DNA from: Sipunculus nudus
Lineage: Eukaryota > Annelida > Sipuncula > Golfingiida > Sipunculidae
Length of the DNA stretch: 64,000 bases
NCBI GenBank assembly: GCA_026874595.1
Contig: CM049306.1
Location: 43,276,019-43,340,018, forward strand
Direction: 5' to 3'
The notes under the pieces were generated by a model. That model had not been told where the DNA came from. It was given only the letters and a program-made list of their open reading frames with translations, and ran no database searches. Below, one piece after another: positions 12,401 through 23,312 of this stretch. Within the stretch, counting starts at the first letter, position 1, and every line of letters begins with the position of its first letter. The translations under genes were made by a program, and so were the position numbers.

Positions 12401-15400
12401 GATCTTTTGAGTTAACAGTACTTACATTTATTCTACTAGATCTTTTGAGTTAACAGTACTTACATTTATTCTACTAGATCTTTTGAGTTAACAGTACTTA
12501 CATTTATTCTACTAGATCTTTTGAGTTAACAGTACTTACATTTATTCTACTAGATCTTTTGAATTAACAGTACTTACATTTATTCTACTAGACCTTTTGA
12601 GTTAACAGTACTTACATTTATTCTACTAAATCTTTTGAGTTAACAGGACTTACATTTATTCTACTAGATCTTTTGAGTTAACAGTACTTACATTTATTCT
12701 ACTAGATCTTTTGAGTTAACAGTACTTACATTTATTCTACTAGATCTTTTGAGTTAACAGTACTTGCATTCATTCTACTAGGTCTTCTGAGTTAACAGTA
12801 CTTACATTTATTCTATTAGATCTTAGTTTACAGTACTTACATTTGTTCTATTAGATCTTCTGAGTATACAGTACTTACATTTATTCTACTAGGTCTTCTG
12901 AGTTAACAGTACTTACATTTATTCTACTAGGTCTTCTGAGTTTACAGTACTTACATTTGTTCTTTTAGATCTTCTGAGAATACAGTACTTACATTTGTTC
13001 TATTAGATCTTTCTCATCGAGAGCACCGGGAAGGTCCCGTTTGTTACCTAGGACCAGGATAGGTATCCCCTGCAGCTGGGGTTTGTCCAGCAAATTGTGC
13101 AGTTCATTCCTAGAGGCTTCAATCTTCTCGTGGTCAGCTGCATCAACCATGTATCTGTTCAATAGGTAATTTGAAGTATACAGTAATAAATTTTTACAAC
13201 CTTTCTCATAAACATGTTAGGACAAATTTAGAATTAGATGTCAGACTGGCAGTACTTTGTGAAGAAGATTCATCATTCAAAATTGGACCCAAAAGTAGAC
13301 CTCATTTTGCCAAACTGACTACAATGTTTGGTGTAATAGTATTTGTATATTTACAATCAATCTTGCTATTAACATGCAATTTTAAATAAATTAAATTTTA
13401 AACATAAAAATGCAGTTTTATCATATTGTCTTGTAGTTGAAAAGAAACATCGTACAAATGAGCTGCTTTTCTTTAGAATTAAAAAAATTTGAAAAAAAGA
13501 TTATACATATCTTCAAAATATAAAAATATAACATTTGCCAATTTTACATGAAATAAAAATAAAATATATATTTAGAATGGAGGACCACATAAAAAGTATT
13601 TCTATGTGGATTTTTATACAGGGCTCAAGCAAGGTATGCAACATAAAGTACAATGAATTCATAAAACCACTCCTCAAAAGTAAACATGATGATCGACTAA
13701 TGCACTCGAGGTTAATAGTTAGTACCAGACAAGCATGGCTATGAACATAGATGAATATTGTTATCTTACACAATAGCATTGACTCCTCTGCAGTATCGCT
13801 CCCACATGCTCCTAAATCGAGGCTGACCACCAATATCCCATAACTGAAATAAAAGAACATCAGGCCAGCTGGCAAAATCAACAAGTTTAAGTTCCTCAGG
13901 TGAGTTATGAAACACTTCACATTCAATATAAAATGGTACATATAGGTTATATCAATATTTGATGTGTGCTGAATAAATGTCTTATTCAAGTGCCTGATAT
14001 TATAAAAAATCTTCCTGTCTGGCTTGTACTGAACATTACTTTTTTTATTATATTACCTTTTTTAAACTGCTCAAGGAATCTTTGGGGAACTATTCAGAAT
14101 TTCCCTCATTTTCACAATGAAGCACGTGGCATCAGGCCATTTTTAGCTGGTCTTGTATGCAGATTACGTAATTTTGTTTTGTTCCTATAAACATAAATAT
14201 TCTTTGGGCATTTCAACAAAGACAGATTGCCTTCAGAGCCTTAACTTAAAATAATTGTGAACATAACCATGGTGACAAAATTATCATAGAAGAAGCTTTT
14301 ACTTTTTTCAATTGTGTAAATCAAGTTATATGATTATATCAAGTCTCTGTATTCTTTATGAACTATAAAGGAGGGTCACCAACCTTAATAGTAACATTTC
14401 CTTTTGTAATCTTCCTCATGTTGAAACCAACTGTTGGAATCATATCTTCACTGAACTGGCCAGACTGAAAGGGACAATGGAAACAAAATGTATAAAGAAC
14501 TGTATATTGAGACCTGGCAAGATTCTCATTTACATTGGCATCATTCTCTAACTTATATCTATCAAATCTCAACAGAGCTTGGTAGAGTTCAAAAGAATTT
14601 TTATTGATGATTGATCATGAAATTTCCACTGGTTCTGTAACACTACAATAAATAAATAAAGGTGGTTACAATTTCAAATGGATTTTAACTTATATGACAA
14701 GCTAAAAACTGTTATATGAACTCCTTCATATAGAACAAGGCAAATGTGTTAAATGCATTACTCACACTGGTCAAGTTCTGACACATTTGCATAAAGTTTC
14801 AACTAATGAGCATTAACTTCATCATTAACTTCATCATTGTGCAATATTTATAGTAATACATATATATATATATATATGTAAAGTTACAGATTAAAAATAT
14901 GCTTGTCAATTCAGTCATTTGCATAAAAATCCAAAACAAAATCAAAACATGCTTATTTCACGTGTTTATCTCACCTGCAATTGGCAGAAAAAAATGATTA
15001 ATGACAGACTAATCAGTTCAAGTAGATAACCTAAAATTTATGTCTAATTTACAATTGTCCTCTGAACCAGAGGCAGAAAAAGAAACATTTAACCTATCAG
15101 TGTAACAGGTTATTAGGTCCTAACCATTCACTGGGCAGTACAGACTAAACATAATCTATATGATCTATCCAAAAGCCTGACAGAGGCTGACCAGATCCTG
15201 GACCCGCATGTGCTAGACGAGTGATATATTGTTAGATCTGTGATATATTACTGTCAACGCTGATTGACTGTAATCATACAGCTGTTTACTGACTGATTAA
15301 TGACCAGGTGAACAGTCAGTGTGTTTTGAACCTGGTGCCCTGTTTAATGAGTTCTCTGGCACCTGCACTATGGCATGTCTGATCAATGACATTTACTCAG

Positions 15401-16574
15401 CTAATCTATGTACTTAACATCAAAAAGAAGTTTGTGAAGAAAGTGAAGAGGAAGCAGAAGTTAAGATTTACATGAATATGTAATTTAGATCAAAAGGAAT
15501 GCTAATGAACTCTTCCCATATTTACAGTAGACCTGCTACCCCACTGCTACACAGCAGCATGACCCTATATCAAGGCCAGATATCCTGCCTTTATTTGATT
15601 CTCTGGTCATCTCCTTTATCAAGGCCACTCCTGCAAAAAGGTTGCTTTTATACAGTCCTTGTGATGACCATTTACTAGTGTTTTACATGTTCTGTTTACA
15701 ATAAATTCTCTCTCTGAAACAGAAATTCTCAGCACAAGACTTCAGAAATATATATATACATTTCAAATACCTCATAACACTGCAATAACCAAATAAGCAT
15801 AATATATATAACAGGCTTGGTTCAAGTTATGGGTGTCTGTACTTGAATAATACGTTGTGCAAGTATTTCAAATTTTACATGTACATACACCCTTTTTTCA
15901 TCATATTTTGAGTAGGAGCACAGGGGTCTGTACTTGAGTACAAGTACTTTATTTATTCAATTTTGTTAAATGAGATTTTTACAAGAAAGCAAAAGAAACT
16001 TAATATTATTAACTATTAGATTTTCTCCCTTAAAAATGTTAATTCAAGTGAATTAAACATATTCAAAAATATTTACTAGCCTTACAGTTTATGTATGATT
16101 AATCATGTCAGGCTTATGACAAATATATGTACTATATTACAGAATATAATGAGTATGAAATGTGAGCTACATCTATAGTAATGATACTATTGAGTATTGT
16201 ACGAAAGATTTAGATCTAACAGGAAGAGAAAATACGATAGGGATGACAAGTCTACTTTCGGTACTTCATAATTTGGTAAAATGTTGGAATTTATGTAACA
16301 TATAATGAATTTATATCATAAGTGCTAAAATTGCAATCACTGGCTGCGCAATAACACCAGACCCATGATACAGACTGAAGTATTGTTGGTGAGTCAACTG
16401 GAACAGACCGGGGATGGCCCGGCTGACAAGGAAATCTGTGACGCCTCTTACCGCTATAACATTGACGAAGGTTGTTTTCCCTGAATACTGAAGGCCAACC
16501 AAAGTCAATTCCATCTCTTCTTTCCAGAAGAGACTTTTGAACCAGTCCAGTATTCTCTGGAAGAAAGCTAACAT
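9397..16574 (-). CDS. ARL8: ARL8 (ADP-ribosylation factor-like 8), whole CDS in six exons
   Basis: Join of complement 16452-16574, 14384-14464, 13770-13843, 12993-13154, 10822-10892 and 9397-9443; 558 nt, 185 residues, all phases agree and all introns are GT-AG. ARL8 is a small GTPase that sits on lysosomes; in other animals BORC recruits it and it couples lysosomes to kinesin through SKIP/PLEKHM2. Seen here: an N-terminal amphipathic helix (residues 1-20, rich in F, W and L) instead of the ARF myristoylation glycine; P-loop GLQYSGKT (27-34); switch I Thr52; switch II WDIGGQ (70-75); NKRD (130-133); and the CYSISC motif (159-164). Length matches the family (186 in mammals). The C-terminus ends HSKSGH. 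The start is the only Met giving the conserved helix. Odd points: exon 4 is followed by a minisatellite of its own donor, and intron 4 holds a copy of the exon-4 acceptor. Confidence 0.97.
9478..9642. mobile_element. MITE-like fragment, mariner/pogo-type termini
   Basis: It begins AAAACCTGTGTAATAAGACT. It ends with inverse copies of the same phrase (GGTGGTCTTAATAGACAGG and GACAGGTTCCACTC). Related pieces occur at 50205-50260 and 60153-60300. It lies just inside ARL8 intron 5. The ends are approximate. Confidence 0.5.
10822..10892 (-). CDS. ARL8: ARL8 exon 5 (residues 147-171)
   Basis: 71 nt encoding [17 protein letters not shown] and onward, the fifth guanine-binding loop. The acceptor is GTATTTGTAG and the donor GTAAGT. 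A second possible acceptor, copied from exon 4, sits exactly 33 nt upstream and is in frame. Confidence 0.96.
10919..10942 (-). repeat. 24-bp exact copy of the ARL8 exon-4 acceptor junction
   Basis: Identical to 13148-13171: 17 intronic bases with the acceptor and the first 7 bases of exon 4 (ATACATG). It lies in intron 4 and would splice at 10925, adding 33 nt (11 codons, no stop) to exon 5. Confidence 0.9.
11039..11455. repeat. Intronic duplication, copy A
   Basis: About 420 bp in ARL8 intron 4 matching 11835-12256 in the same orientation. Shared stretches include TGTCCTAATTGTATGAAAGT, CCAGCCAAATAATGTGT and ATAGGTATGTTTAATTCTCA. It differs by several small indels. Confidence 0.85.
11543..11562. 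repeat. Poly-C tract
   Basis: A C homopolymer broken by one T, in ARL8 intron 4 between the two duplicated blocks. Confidence 0.9.
11835..12256. repeat. Intronic duplication, copy B
   Basis: Partner of 11039-11455, about 800 bp away. Its right end runs directly into the splice-site minisatellite, whereas copy A has no array at the matching place. Confidence 0.85.
12253..13010 (-). repeat. 38-bp minisatellite built from the exon-4 5' splice site
   Basis: About 20 tandem units, counting the real junction at 12983-13020. On the minus strand each unit carries AAAGATCTAGTAGAATAAAT, then GTAAGTACTG. This matches the last 20 bases of ARL8 exon 4 and its donor with about two changes. Eighteen units keep GTAAGT, including the true donor. 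Two have lost it (near 12268, GT changed; near 12759, GT to GC). The units nearest the exon keep its exact GAACAAAT spelling, and the farther ones share GAATAAAT, which suggests growth outward from the exon. Confidence 0.95.
12993..13154 (-). CDS. ARL8: ARL8 exon 4 (residues 93-147)
   Basis: 162 nt with the guanine-specificity motif GNKRD (129-133) and ending in KDLIEQ and the first two bases of Met147. The acceptor is TTGAACAG, with a poor pyrimidine tract. The donor GTAAGT (12992-12987) is strong. The last 20 or so exon bases and this donor are repeated in tandem in the intron that follows. Confidence 0.97.
13770..13843 (-). CDS. ARL8: ARL8 exon 3 (residues 69-93)
   Basis: 74 nt encoding [18 protein letters not shown] and onward, with the switch II glutamine at residue 75. 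Acceptor TTATTTCAG, donor GTAAGA; ends two bases into Val93. The longer open frame over this spot (13513-13989) reads the exon in the wrong frame. Confidence 0.96.
14384..14464 (-). CDS. ARL8: ARL8 exon 2 (residues 42-68)
   Basis: 81 nt, phase 0 at both ends. It encodes [18 protein letters not shown] and onward, including switch I Thr52. The acceptor is CTTTCAG and the donor GTTGGT, which is weaker than the others in this gene. Confidence 0.96.
14855..14880. repeat. (TA)n microsatellite
   Basis: A short run of TA repeats in ARL8 intron 1. The rest of intron 1 (14465-16451) shows no exon or recognised element. Confidence 0.8.
16452..16574 (-). CDS. ARL8: ARL8 exon 1 (residues 1-41)
   Basis: Encodes the start Met, the membrane-binding amphipathic helix [17 protein letters not shown] and the P-loop, ending at VNVIA. 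The donor is GTAAGA at 16451-16446 and the exon ends in phase 0. Reading past it gives a non-homologous tail to 16311, which is intron. Confidence 0.97.
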
Positions 16575-17395
16575 GATGTTACTCGGCTACACAAAGATAA
16601 TCGACCGTCTGACGGCAAATTGTTTTCAACCCTAAGTAGACACACAGACAGACAAATCATGTGACTTTGAATCCGCGAAGCATACGGTAGAGTAATCATG
16701 TGACCATAGCAAGTCCCTAATATATGTGACTTTTAAAAAATCGTTTATTTTACACCCTTTGTTTCTTTAATCTCACGCAAATGTTGATTTGTTCATAACC
16801 TTTTCTGATACATAGCACTAAGATAGTCTTATTTTTTTTGTATTTCATATTTTTTTTTCAAATTTTGCAAACAATCGATTTCAATAATAAATACATGTAT
16901 GTTCATTGAATATTTCCTCATCGCTCTCTGAATTATAACATGCACAAAAGGCATATGAATGAATATAGAGGACTATATTTATCAATCTTAGTTATCATTA
17001 AAACTTTTATAATAAAAATCAAGCTTGGTGAAAATATGAGATAAAGGCTGCAATTAAAAGTGTACAATTATATGTTTTTAGATTTCATTAAATGTTACAG
17101 AAATGCTGACAAAAAATCTAGTATACGTTAATTTTTACATTTTAATTTAACAACAGATAAATTTTTAAATTAAACTTTTAATGTAAAAGCATACGTTTCC
17201 ACTGAAATATGTTTATTCTTTTATTTGAAAGTAAAAAAAAATAGTAAGGGTGTCGATATTGATTTAATTCATCTTAAAACGCAATGACTCGTGAACGATT
17301 TTTCCAATTCAGTTAAGTCCCATTTTGTGTGCAGGTTATTTTTGAAGTCGAAACTCCTTTTGGAAGTCATTTTTATCCAAGACACCCGGAATTCC
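16575..17395. other. Shared upstream region between ARL8 and the C3orf18-like gene
   Basis: It holds the ARL8 5' UTR and promoter (left) and probably the start of the divergent plus-strand gene (right). No TATA box can be assigned. Sequence between about 16740 and 17290 is plain AT-rich. Confidence 0.45.
16655..16704 (-). promoter_or_regulatory. Two M-box/E-box motifs upstream of ARL8
   Basis: The 11-mer AATCATGTGAC occurs at 16655-16665 and again at 16694-16704, 39 bp apart and 80-130 bp upstream of the ARL8 start codon. TCATGTGA is the M-box, bound by MITF/TFE-type bHLH-zip factors, which drive lysosomal genes. The motif match is seen; binding is inferred. Confidence 0.5.
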
Positions 17396-17404
17396 CCGGA
17401 AGTG
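17396..17404 (+). promoter_or_regulatory. ETS/GABP-type motif CCGGAAGTG
   Basis: A perfect ETS core in a locally GC- and CpG-richer patch (17385-17430). Such sites mark housekeeping promoters. It is placed to serve the plus-strand gene. Confidence 0.4.
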
Positions 17405-17615
17405 AAAGCTTACATGCGCGGGGCAGATGACAACATCTTGACAGCCCAGTGGTTGCTGAAATGGGTGATTCATTCAGCTGATAACTGTAAACAGAAAATA
17501 ATTACCCCCTGTCGTCTTACGGTTAAAACTGACTACAGGGAAACGGAGGAAAAGCATTCTGATTTCAGCCAGAGTTGCTTGCTACTCAGCAGCACTGGGG
17601 TAGCCCTGTTTACAA
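17405..17615 (+). other. Possible 5' UTR exon of the C3orf18-like gene
   Basis: A GC-richer segment next to the ETS motif, ending at a good donor (TTTACAA/GTGAGT at 17616). The frame open across it does not join in phase to the first coding exon at 24509, so it would be untranslated. Another donor (CATCCG/GTAAGTGG) lies at 18184. No transcript support is available here. Confidence 0.3.
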
Positions 17616-18589
17616 GTGAGTAGCCCCGTTAACTACTCTGTTCGCGCCCATTCCACGTTCATATATTTATGAATGAACTGGTCAAGATAGTATCACTTAT
17701 AAATGCGTGAAATCCTTTGACACCAGCACAAATAAGGAATCGATGCCACCAAAATATGAAGCTTACGGTTCAGTTTAGATGATTTGTTTGAATTTTAATA
17801 CAACTGTAGTATGAAATGTGAATTGCTATAATAATTTTGTGCAGGTTTAATTGTTACTATCCACAGACCATGACATGATTGCTGCATTAGTTACCTCTGG
17901 GTTATATGGTGAATACAAGTTGACAAGAGGAAAATGGCGTTTAACATGTGGTCCGATTGGTATATACCACTGGCGGACTGTGGTTTCAAGTAACCCCATT
18001 TGTCCTATTTGGCGACCTTCGCCTTTATCCACGTCAATGAAAGCACCCAGGGAGCATATAATGGAACCAAGATTACACTAGTGAACAAAGTTGCTTCCAG
18101 TGACAAATAAAATTGAACAAATGTGACATGAAATTCATTATAAATCAGTTTCTGTTTGGTTACTGTGACAACCTAGACATCCGGTAAGTGGACCTTTTGT
18201 TGGGAAACAAAAGGTTTCAGGTTGTTTGCACTACTTGACATCTGGTGATTACCGTTACAAATCCCAGAGGTTACAAATACAGCATTGGACATCAGGGCTT
18301 TGATGTATATTTTATAAGAATAATAAGTGGCATCCAAACCCACAAGCAGTGTGAGTGATCCTTTTGTACAGTATCACCCATCTTCACAGTGTTTCACCAT
18401 GTGCAACCAGCCAATGCAATCATCACTGAAAAGTTAAAACCAGCGGTAGGTGCACAGCAGATACATCCAGGACAGCAGCACCATGCCATCATCCCTGAAA
18501 ATGAAAAAGAACTGTGCAGATATCCCCTGGCATAACTTACAATTAACAAAATATATTGTAGAAACTCTCACTTATAGGTAATCTTAATG

Positions 18590-20365
18590 CTCATGCCCCT
18601 GTCCGTTAACCCTGTTGCATAGTGACACCCAGGACAGCAACCCCAAGCTAGTGTCCCTGTCCATTAATCCTTTTATACAGTTACACCAAGGACAGTTTCC
18701 CTATGCTCATGTCCCTGTCTATAAACCCTGTTGCATAGTTTCACCCAGGACATCATCGCGAAGCTAGTGTCCCTAATCATTAACCCTTTTGCACAGTGAC
18801 ATCAAGGACAGCATAACCATGCTAGTGTCCCTGACCATTAATCCTGTTGCACATTTACACCAAGGACAGCAACCCAAAGCTACATTCCCAGTCCATTAAT
18901 CCTGTTGCACAGTTACACCCAGGACAGCAACCCCACGCTACAGTCCCAGTCCATTTATCTTGTTATACAGTTACACCCATGACAGTATCCCTACGCACAT
19001 GTCCCTGTTGTCAATTAACCCTTTTGCACAGTTATCCACAAGATTCCCTGTCCATTTACCCTGTTGCACAGTTACACCCAGGACAGCCTCCCAAGGTTAG
19101 TGTCCCTGTCAATTAACCCTGTTGCCCATTAACACCCAGGACTGCCTACCCAAGCTAGTGTCCCTGTCGATTAACCCTGTTGCACACTTAAACCCAGGAC
19201 AGCCTCCCCTAGCTAGTGTCCCTGTCTATTAACCCTGTTTCACATTTACACCCAGGACAGCCTCCTGATGCTAGTGTCCCTGTCCATTTACCCTGTTCCA
19301 CAGTTAACCCTAGTACAGCATCCCCAAGCTAGTGTCTCTGTCCATTAACCCCGCTGCTCAGTTACCCCAAGAACAGCCTCCCAATGCTAGTGTCCCTGTC
19401 CATTAACCCTGTTGCACAGTTACACCCAGGACAGCCTCCTGATGCTAGTGTCCCTGACCATTAACCTTGTTCCACAGTTACACCCAGGACAATTCCCAAG
19501 ATAGTGTCCCTGTCCATTAACCCTGTTGCACACGTACAACCAGGACAGCATCCCCAAGCTAGTGGCCCTGTCCATTAATCCTGTAATACAGTTACACCCA
19601 GGACATCATCCCCAAGCTAGTGTCCCTGTCCATGAACCCTAATGCACAGTTACCCCCAGGACATCATCCCCAAGCTAGTGTCCCTGACCATTAACCCTGT
19701 TCCACAGTTACACCCAGGACATCATCCCCAAGCTAGTGTCCCTGTCCATTAACCCTGTTCCACAGTTACACCCAGGACATCATCCCCAAGCTAGTGTCCC
19801 TGTCCATTAACCCTGTTCCACAGTTACACCCAGGACATCATCCCAAAGCTAGTGCCCCTGTCCATTAACCCTGTTCCACAGTTACACCCAGGACATCATC
19901 CCAAAGCCAGTGTCCCTGTCCATAAACCCTGTTCCACAGTTACCCCCAGGATATCATCCCCAAGCTAGTGTCCCTGACCATTAACCTTGTTCCACAGTTA
20001 CACCCAGGACATCATCCCCAAGCTTTTGTCCCTGTCCATCAATCTTGTTCCACAGTTACACCCAGGACATCATCCCCAAGCTAGTGTCCCTGTCCATTAA
20101 CCCTGTTCCACAGTTACACCCAGGACATCATCCCCAAGCTAGTGTCCCTGTCCATTAACCCTGTTCCACAGTTACACCCAGGACATCATCCCCAAGCTAG
20201 TGTCCCTGTCCATTACCCCTGTTCCACAGTTACACCCAGGACATCATCCCCAAGCTAGTGTCCCTGTCCATTAACCCTGTTCCACAGTTACACCCAGGAC
20301 ATCATCCCCAAGCTAGTGTCCCTGTCCATTAACCCTGTTCCACAGTTACACCCAGGACAGTGATA
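18590..20365. repeat. 58-bp minisatellite in intron 1 of the C3orf18-like gene
   Basis: About 30 tandem units of the type AGCTAGTGTCCCTGTCCATT, AACCCTGTTCCACAGTTACA, CCCAGGACATCATCCCCA. The left half (to about 19500) is diverged with indels. The right half (about 19650-20360) is almost uniform at 58 bp, a sign of recent homogenisation there. Confidence 0.95.
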
Positions 20366-21963
20366 GCAACACTGATTGTGTGATGTGCCTTACAGGGCTG
20401 TAATGATTCATGGGTGATATATCACAATATAAAGCCTAATAGTTTATCATCATATATCCCTGCATTAATATGATAATGATTTCTGACCAGCAGCCAAGTG
20501 CCTGTAAGGCAGAAACTTCATCGGCCAGAAATGAGTTAATAGGAATCTGATCAGCAGAAAAACAGGGGAAAAAATTGACTAATTCAGAAACTGTTTTATT
20601 TATACATAGCAACAGCATGGTGAACTTGAATAAAGAAGAGAAATGACTGAGAATCTGAACTCTGATATTACTTACATGTATTGTATCATGTATCATCACG
20701 AGTGAAGTATTGCAGTACATATTGTATCGTGATATAATGTATCATTACAGTTCTGGTTCCCTGTAGTTTGTTATTGCAATCAGGAGTAGGATTTGCTAAG
20801 TAAATATAGAAATATTAATTTCACACAACTGGGGTTACCTGAATAAGTCTTATTGATTTCATGACAACTTAATCAGTGTCTCTGCATGGGGTACTCTGTT
20901 ACAGGGTATTAGTGTTGTCTTGTTGGCCAGCCAGACTGAACATGGTCCATCTGTCTTAGAAAATCTGAGTTGATTTGTTTGAGGTGAAGTAAAGATGATT
21001 TATGTAAATATCGTAGTGTACAGGAGTTCTTTAACATTATAGCTTATTTTAAACCACTTGTTTTTCTTGTTTGTGGATTTTTCCACTCTGCATGTGTTAA
21101 AGTAAAGAAAACCAGGTGATAACATATATGTAATAATTACAAAGATGGACAGTTGTTTGTATTTAGGTATAGTCGCCAGCTTATGGCTAGTGAAGGTAGG
21201 CTTATCATGTCTGTTTGCCTGTCCCCTTGTCTGTCTGTGTGTCCATCAATTTTCTCAGAAATGCCTGAAGGCAAAGTCTATAAACTTTGTCAAAGTTTTT
21301 TGCATGGCCCAGGATTGAAAACTTATTGTTTGCTTTTTATGATAAGGGCCACCAGGGCACATTGCAGCTCAAAAGTATGAATTTCTATATTTATGCAAAA
21401 ATCTCAATTACCATAAACAGTATTACAACTTTTAAGGCTACATCTGAAATTTAGATCCATGGGCTTTCTTTCTGAGGACAAGTCTGCACATTCTGCAGTC
21501 ATCATGGTAACGTATAGTGGGGCAAAAGTTATAAAATGTAAAATATGAATATTTCTTGTTCACTTTTTATGCTAGAAAGGTATAGTTTTAGACATTGGAT
21601 AGCACTTGACAACTTTTTGTTGACACAGTCTTGTCAAATTTCTTAACATTTAGTGTCAAAATGAGAATAAGCAAGATTTCATGAAATTGCTTGAAACTCT
21701 TTCACTTTTAATGCTATAGAAATTTGATTTTCTGCTTTTGGTTGCATGTGATAATTTAAGCTTTCATACACACAGTCTAAGTCTTGTAAAATCTTCATAG
21801 AATATGTTCAGCATCAAACAAGAATAAGCAAGAATATGCAAAGTGGTTGTAACTTGAGCACTGTACCAAGTTTGACTTGATATATACTTTATGGGGTCTA
21901 ATATGCATTTGAAACAGCTTTATGTTTGATTTTAAAGATAGGAGATTTTGCCTGGGATGCAAC

Positions 21964-22436
21964 TTAAAGGTACCCATTCACCTACCTTTTGAAAAAGAAT
22001 TTATGTGATTTCTGGCTTTTTCTGTGTATATATTAATGATCTAAATGTAATTTTGGTTGTGAAAAGTTTGTATAATGCCTTTGTGAAGGATGTATGAACT
22101 TGTTTATCAACAACATGTTTGTAAACACAGCAGTGTTGACAAACAGGAAAAAACCTGTTACATAAGGAGGTAGGTTGCATATATGCTCGGGTAGAAAGGT
22201 CACCTGTTGCAAAACACCATTTGCAAAGCTCTGGCTTCTCTGACTTGTTGCCAGATGCCCTTGATGAATTTGTTTTTTATTATTTTGGCAGGCCCCACAT
22301 ATTATAAAGACATTAATATAAACAAAACAAGTAGCCTGTGTGCAGTGATATCCACATTTTCTTGCATATTTTTATAAAAGCTCCAAGGTATTACCTTTAG
22401 TTAATAAAGGTCAGATAGGTTATTGGGCCCCTTTAA
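21964..22436. mobile_element. MITE-like element, TTAAAGG...CCCCTTTAA termini, copy 1
   Basis: It begins TTAAAGGTACCC and ends GGGCCCCTTTAA, an imperfect inverted terminal repeat. Its interior matches 27078-27473 and 40497-40752. No coding capacity. It sits in intron 1 of the C3orf18-like gene. Confidence 0.65.
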
Positions 22437-22543
22437 AATAGATCCAAGGGCCATGATTTTAATGCAAATTTGAAAATAGGATATACTATTACTGGTGATA
22501 ATTTGTATGACACAAATTTTCACTTACTATTATATTAGATTTA

Positions 22544-22606
22544 TGTATAATATATATATATATATTATTATTATTTTTATTATTATTATTATTATTATGT
22601 ATAATA
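22544..22606. repeat. TA/TAT microsatellite
   Basis: Alternating TA and TAT repeats interrupted by T-rich bases. Confidence 0.85.
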
Positions 22607-23312
22607 ATATAATATTAATGCATAGATGTATGCCACCTGAGGAAGTATAATGAAACCCTGCCCAGGGACCACCACTGTAAATAAACCATTCTGCTATCAT
22701 GACCACAATATTTGGTATATTTGGTCCCAAATTAGCATTTCTTAATTACTTATTTATGTCTAAAATGTCCACCTAATTAACAAAAGAACATTAATTATTA
22801 TCATTTCTTAGTATTACTTTTATTACTTAAATACTGGTTTAATAACTGTGAATCTATAGTCTTTTATACAAGATTTTAATCTGATATTTGTATTAGTTAG
22901 ATTAATATATGTAGTCCTTAGCTTTCCCTGTAAATTACAAGTGTGAATCTCGTGTGTTACTTGGGTTTCACTTGCTCCACTCAGTAACAATCAGTGAGCC
23001 ATATGTCAAAATACAGAGGCTTGACAGCTTAACATGGTTCTTGCATTTATAAGATGATTGATTGATCCATAACACAACTTTCAATTTGCAGTGTTACTAT
23101 AAGGGCACAAAATATTCAACATAATATTCTAGTTCATACAAATATTTGGAAATTATTGTTAAATTAGTTTTTATTATGAGAAAATATGACAGTTTCTTAA
23201 AAGGTGCAGCTTTTGTAGCATTATAACTTGCTGAGAGTCTGTTTCTGTCCTCTATAGATTATAGTTAATGTGAACAGTCTCCTGCTTCATCATTTTATCT
23301 GTCTGCTTGCTT

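Noticed and set aside
12253-13010. CRISPR-like array
   Set aside because: Units are directly adjacent with no unique spacers, and the locus is a eukaryotic intron.
13513-13989. 158-residue minus-strand ORF over ARL8 exon 3
   Set aside because: It reads exon 3 in the wrong frame and runs into both introns.
17291-17623. 110-residue ORF at the plus-strand promoter
   Set aside because: Out of phase with the first coding exon of the C3orf18-like gene, with no conserved residues; at most 5' UTR.
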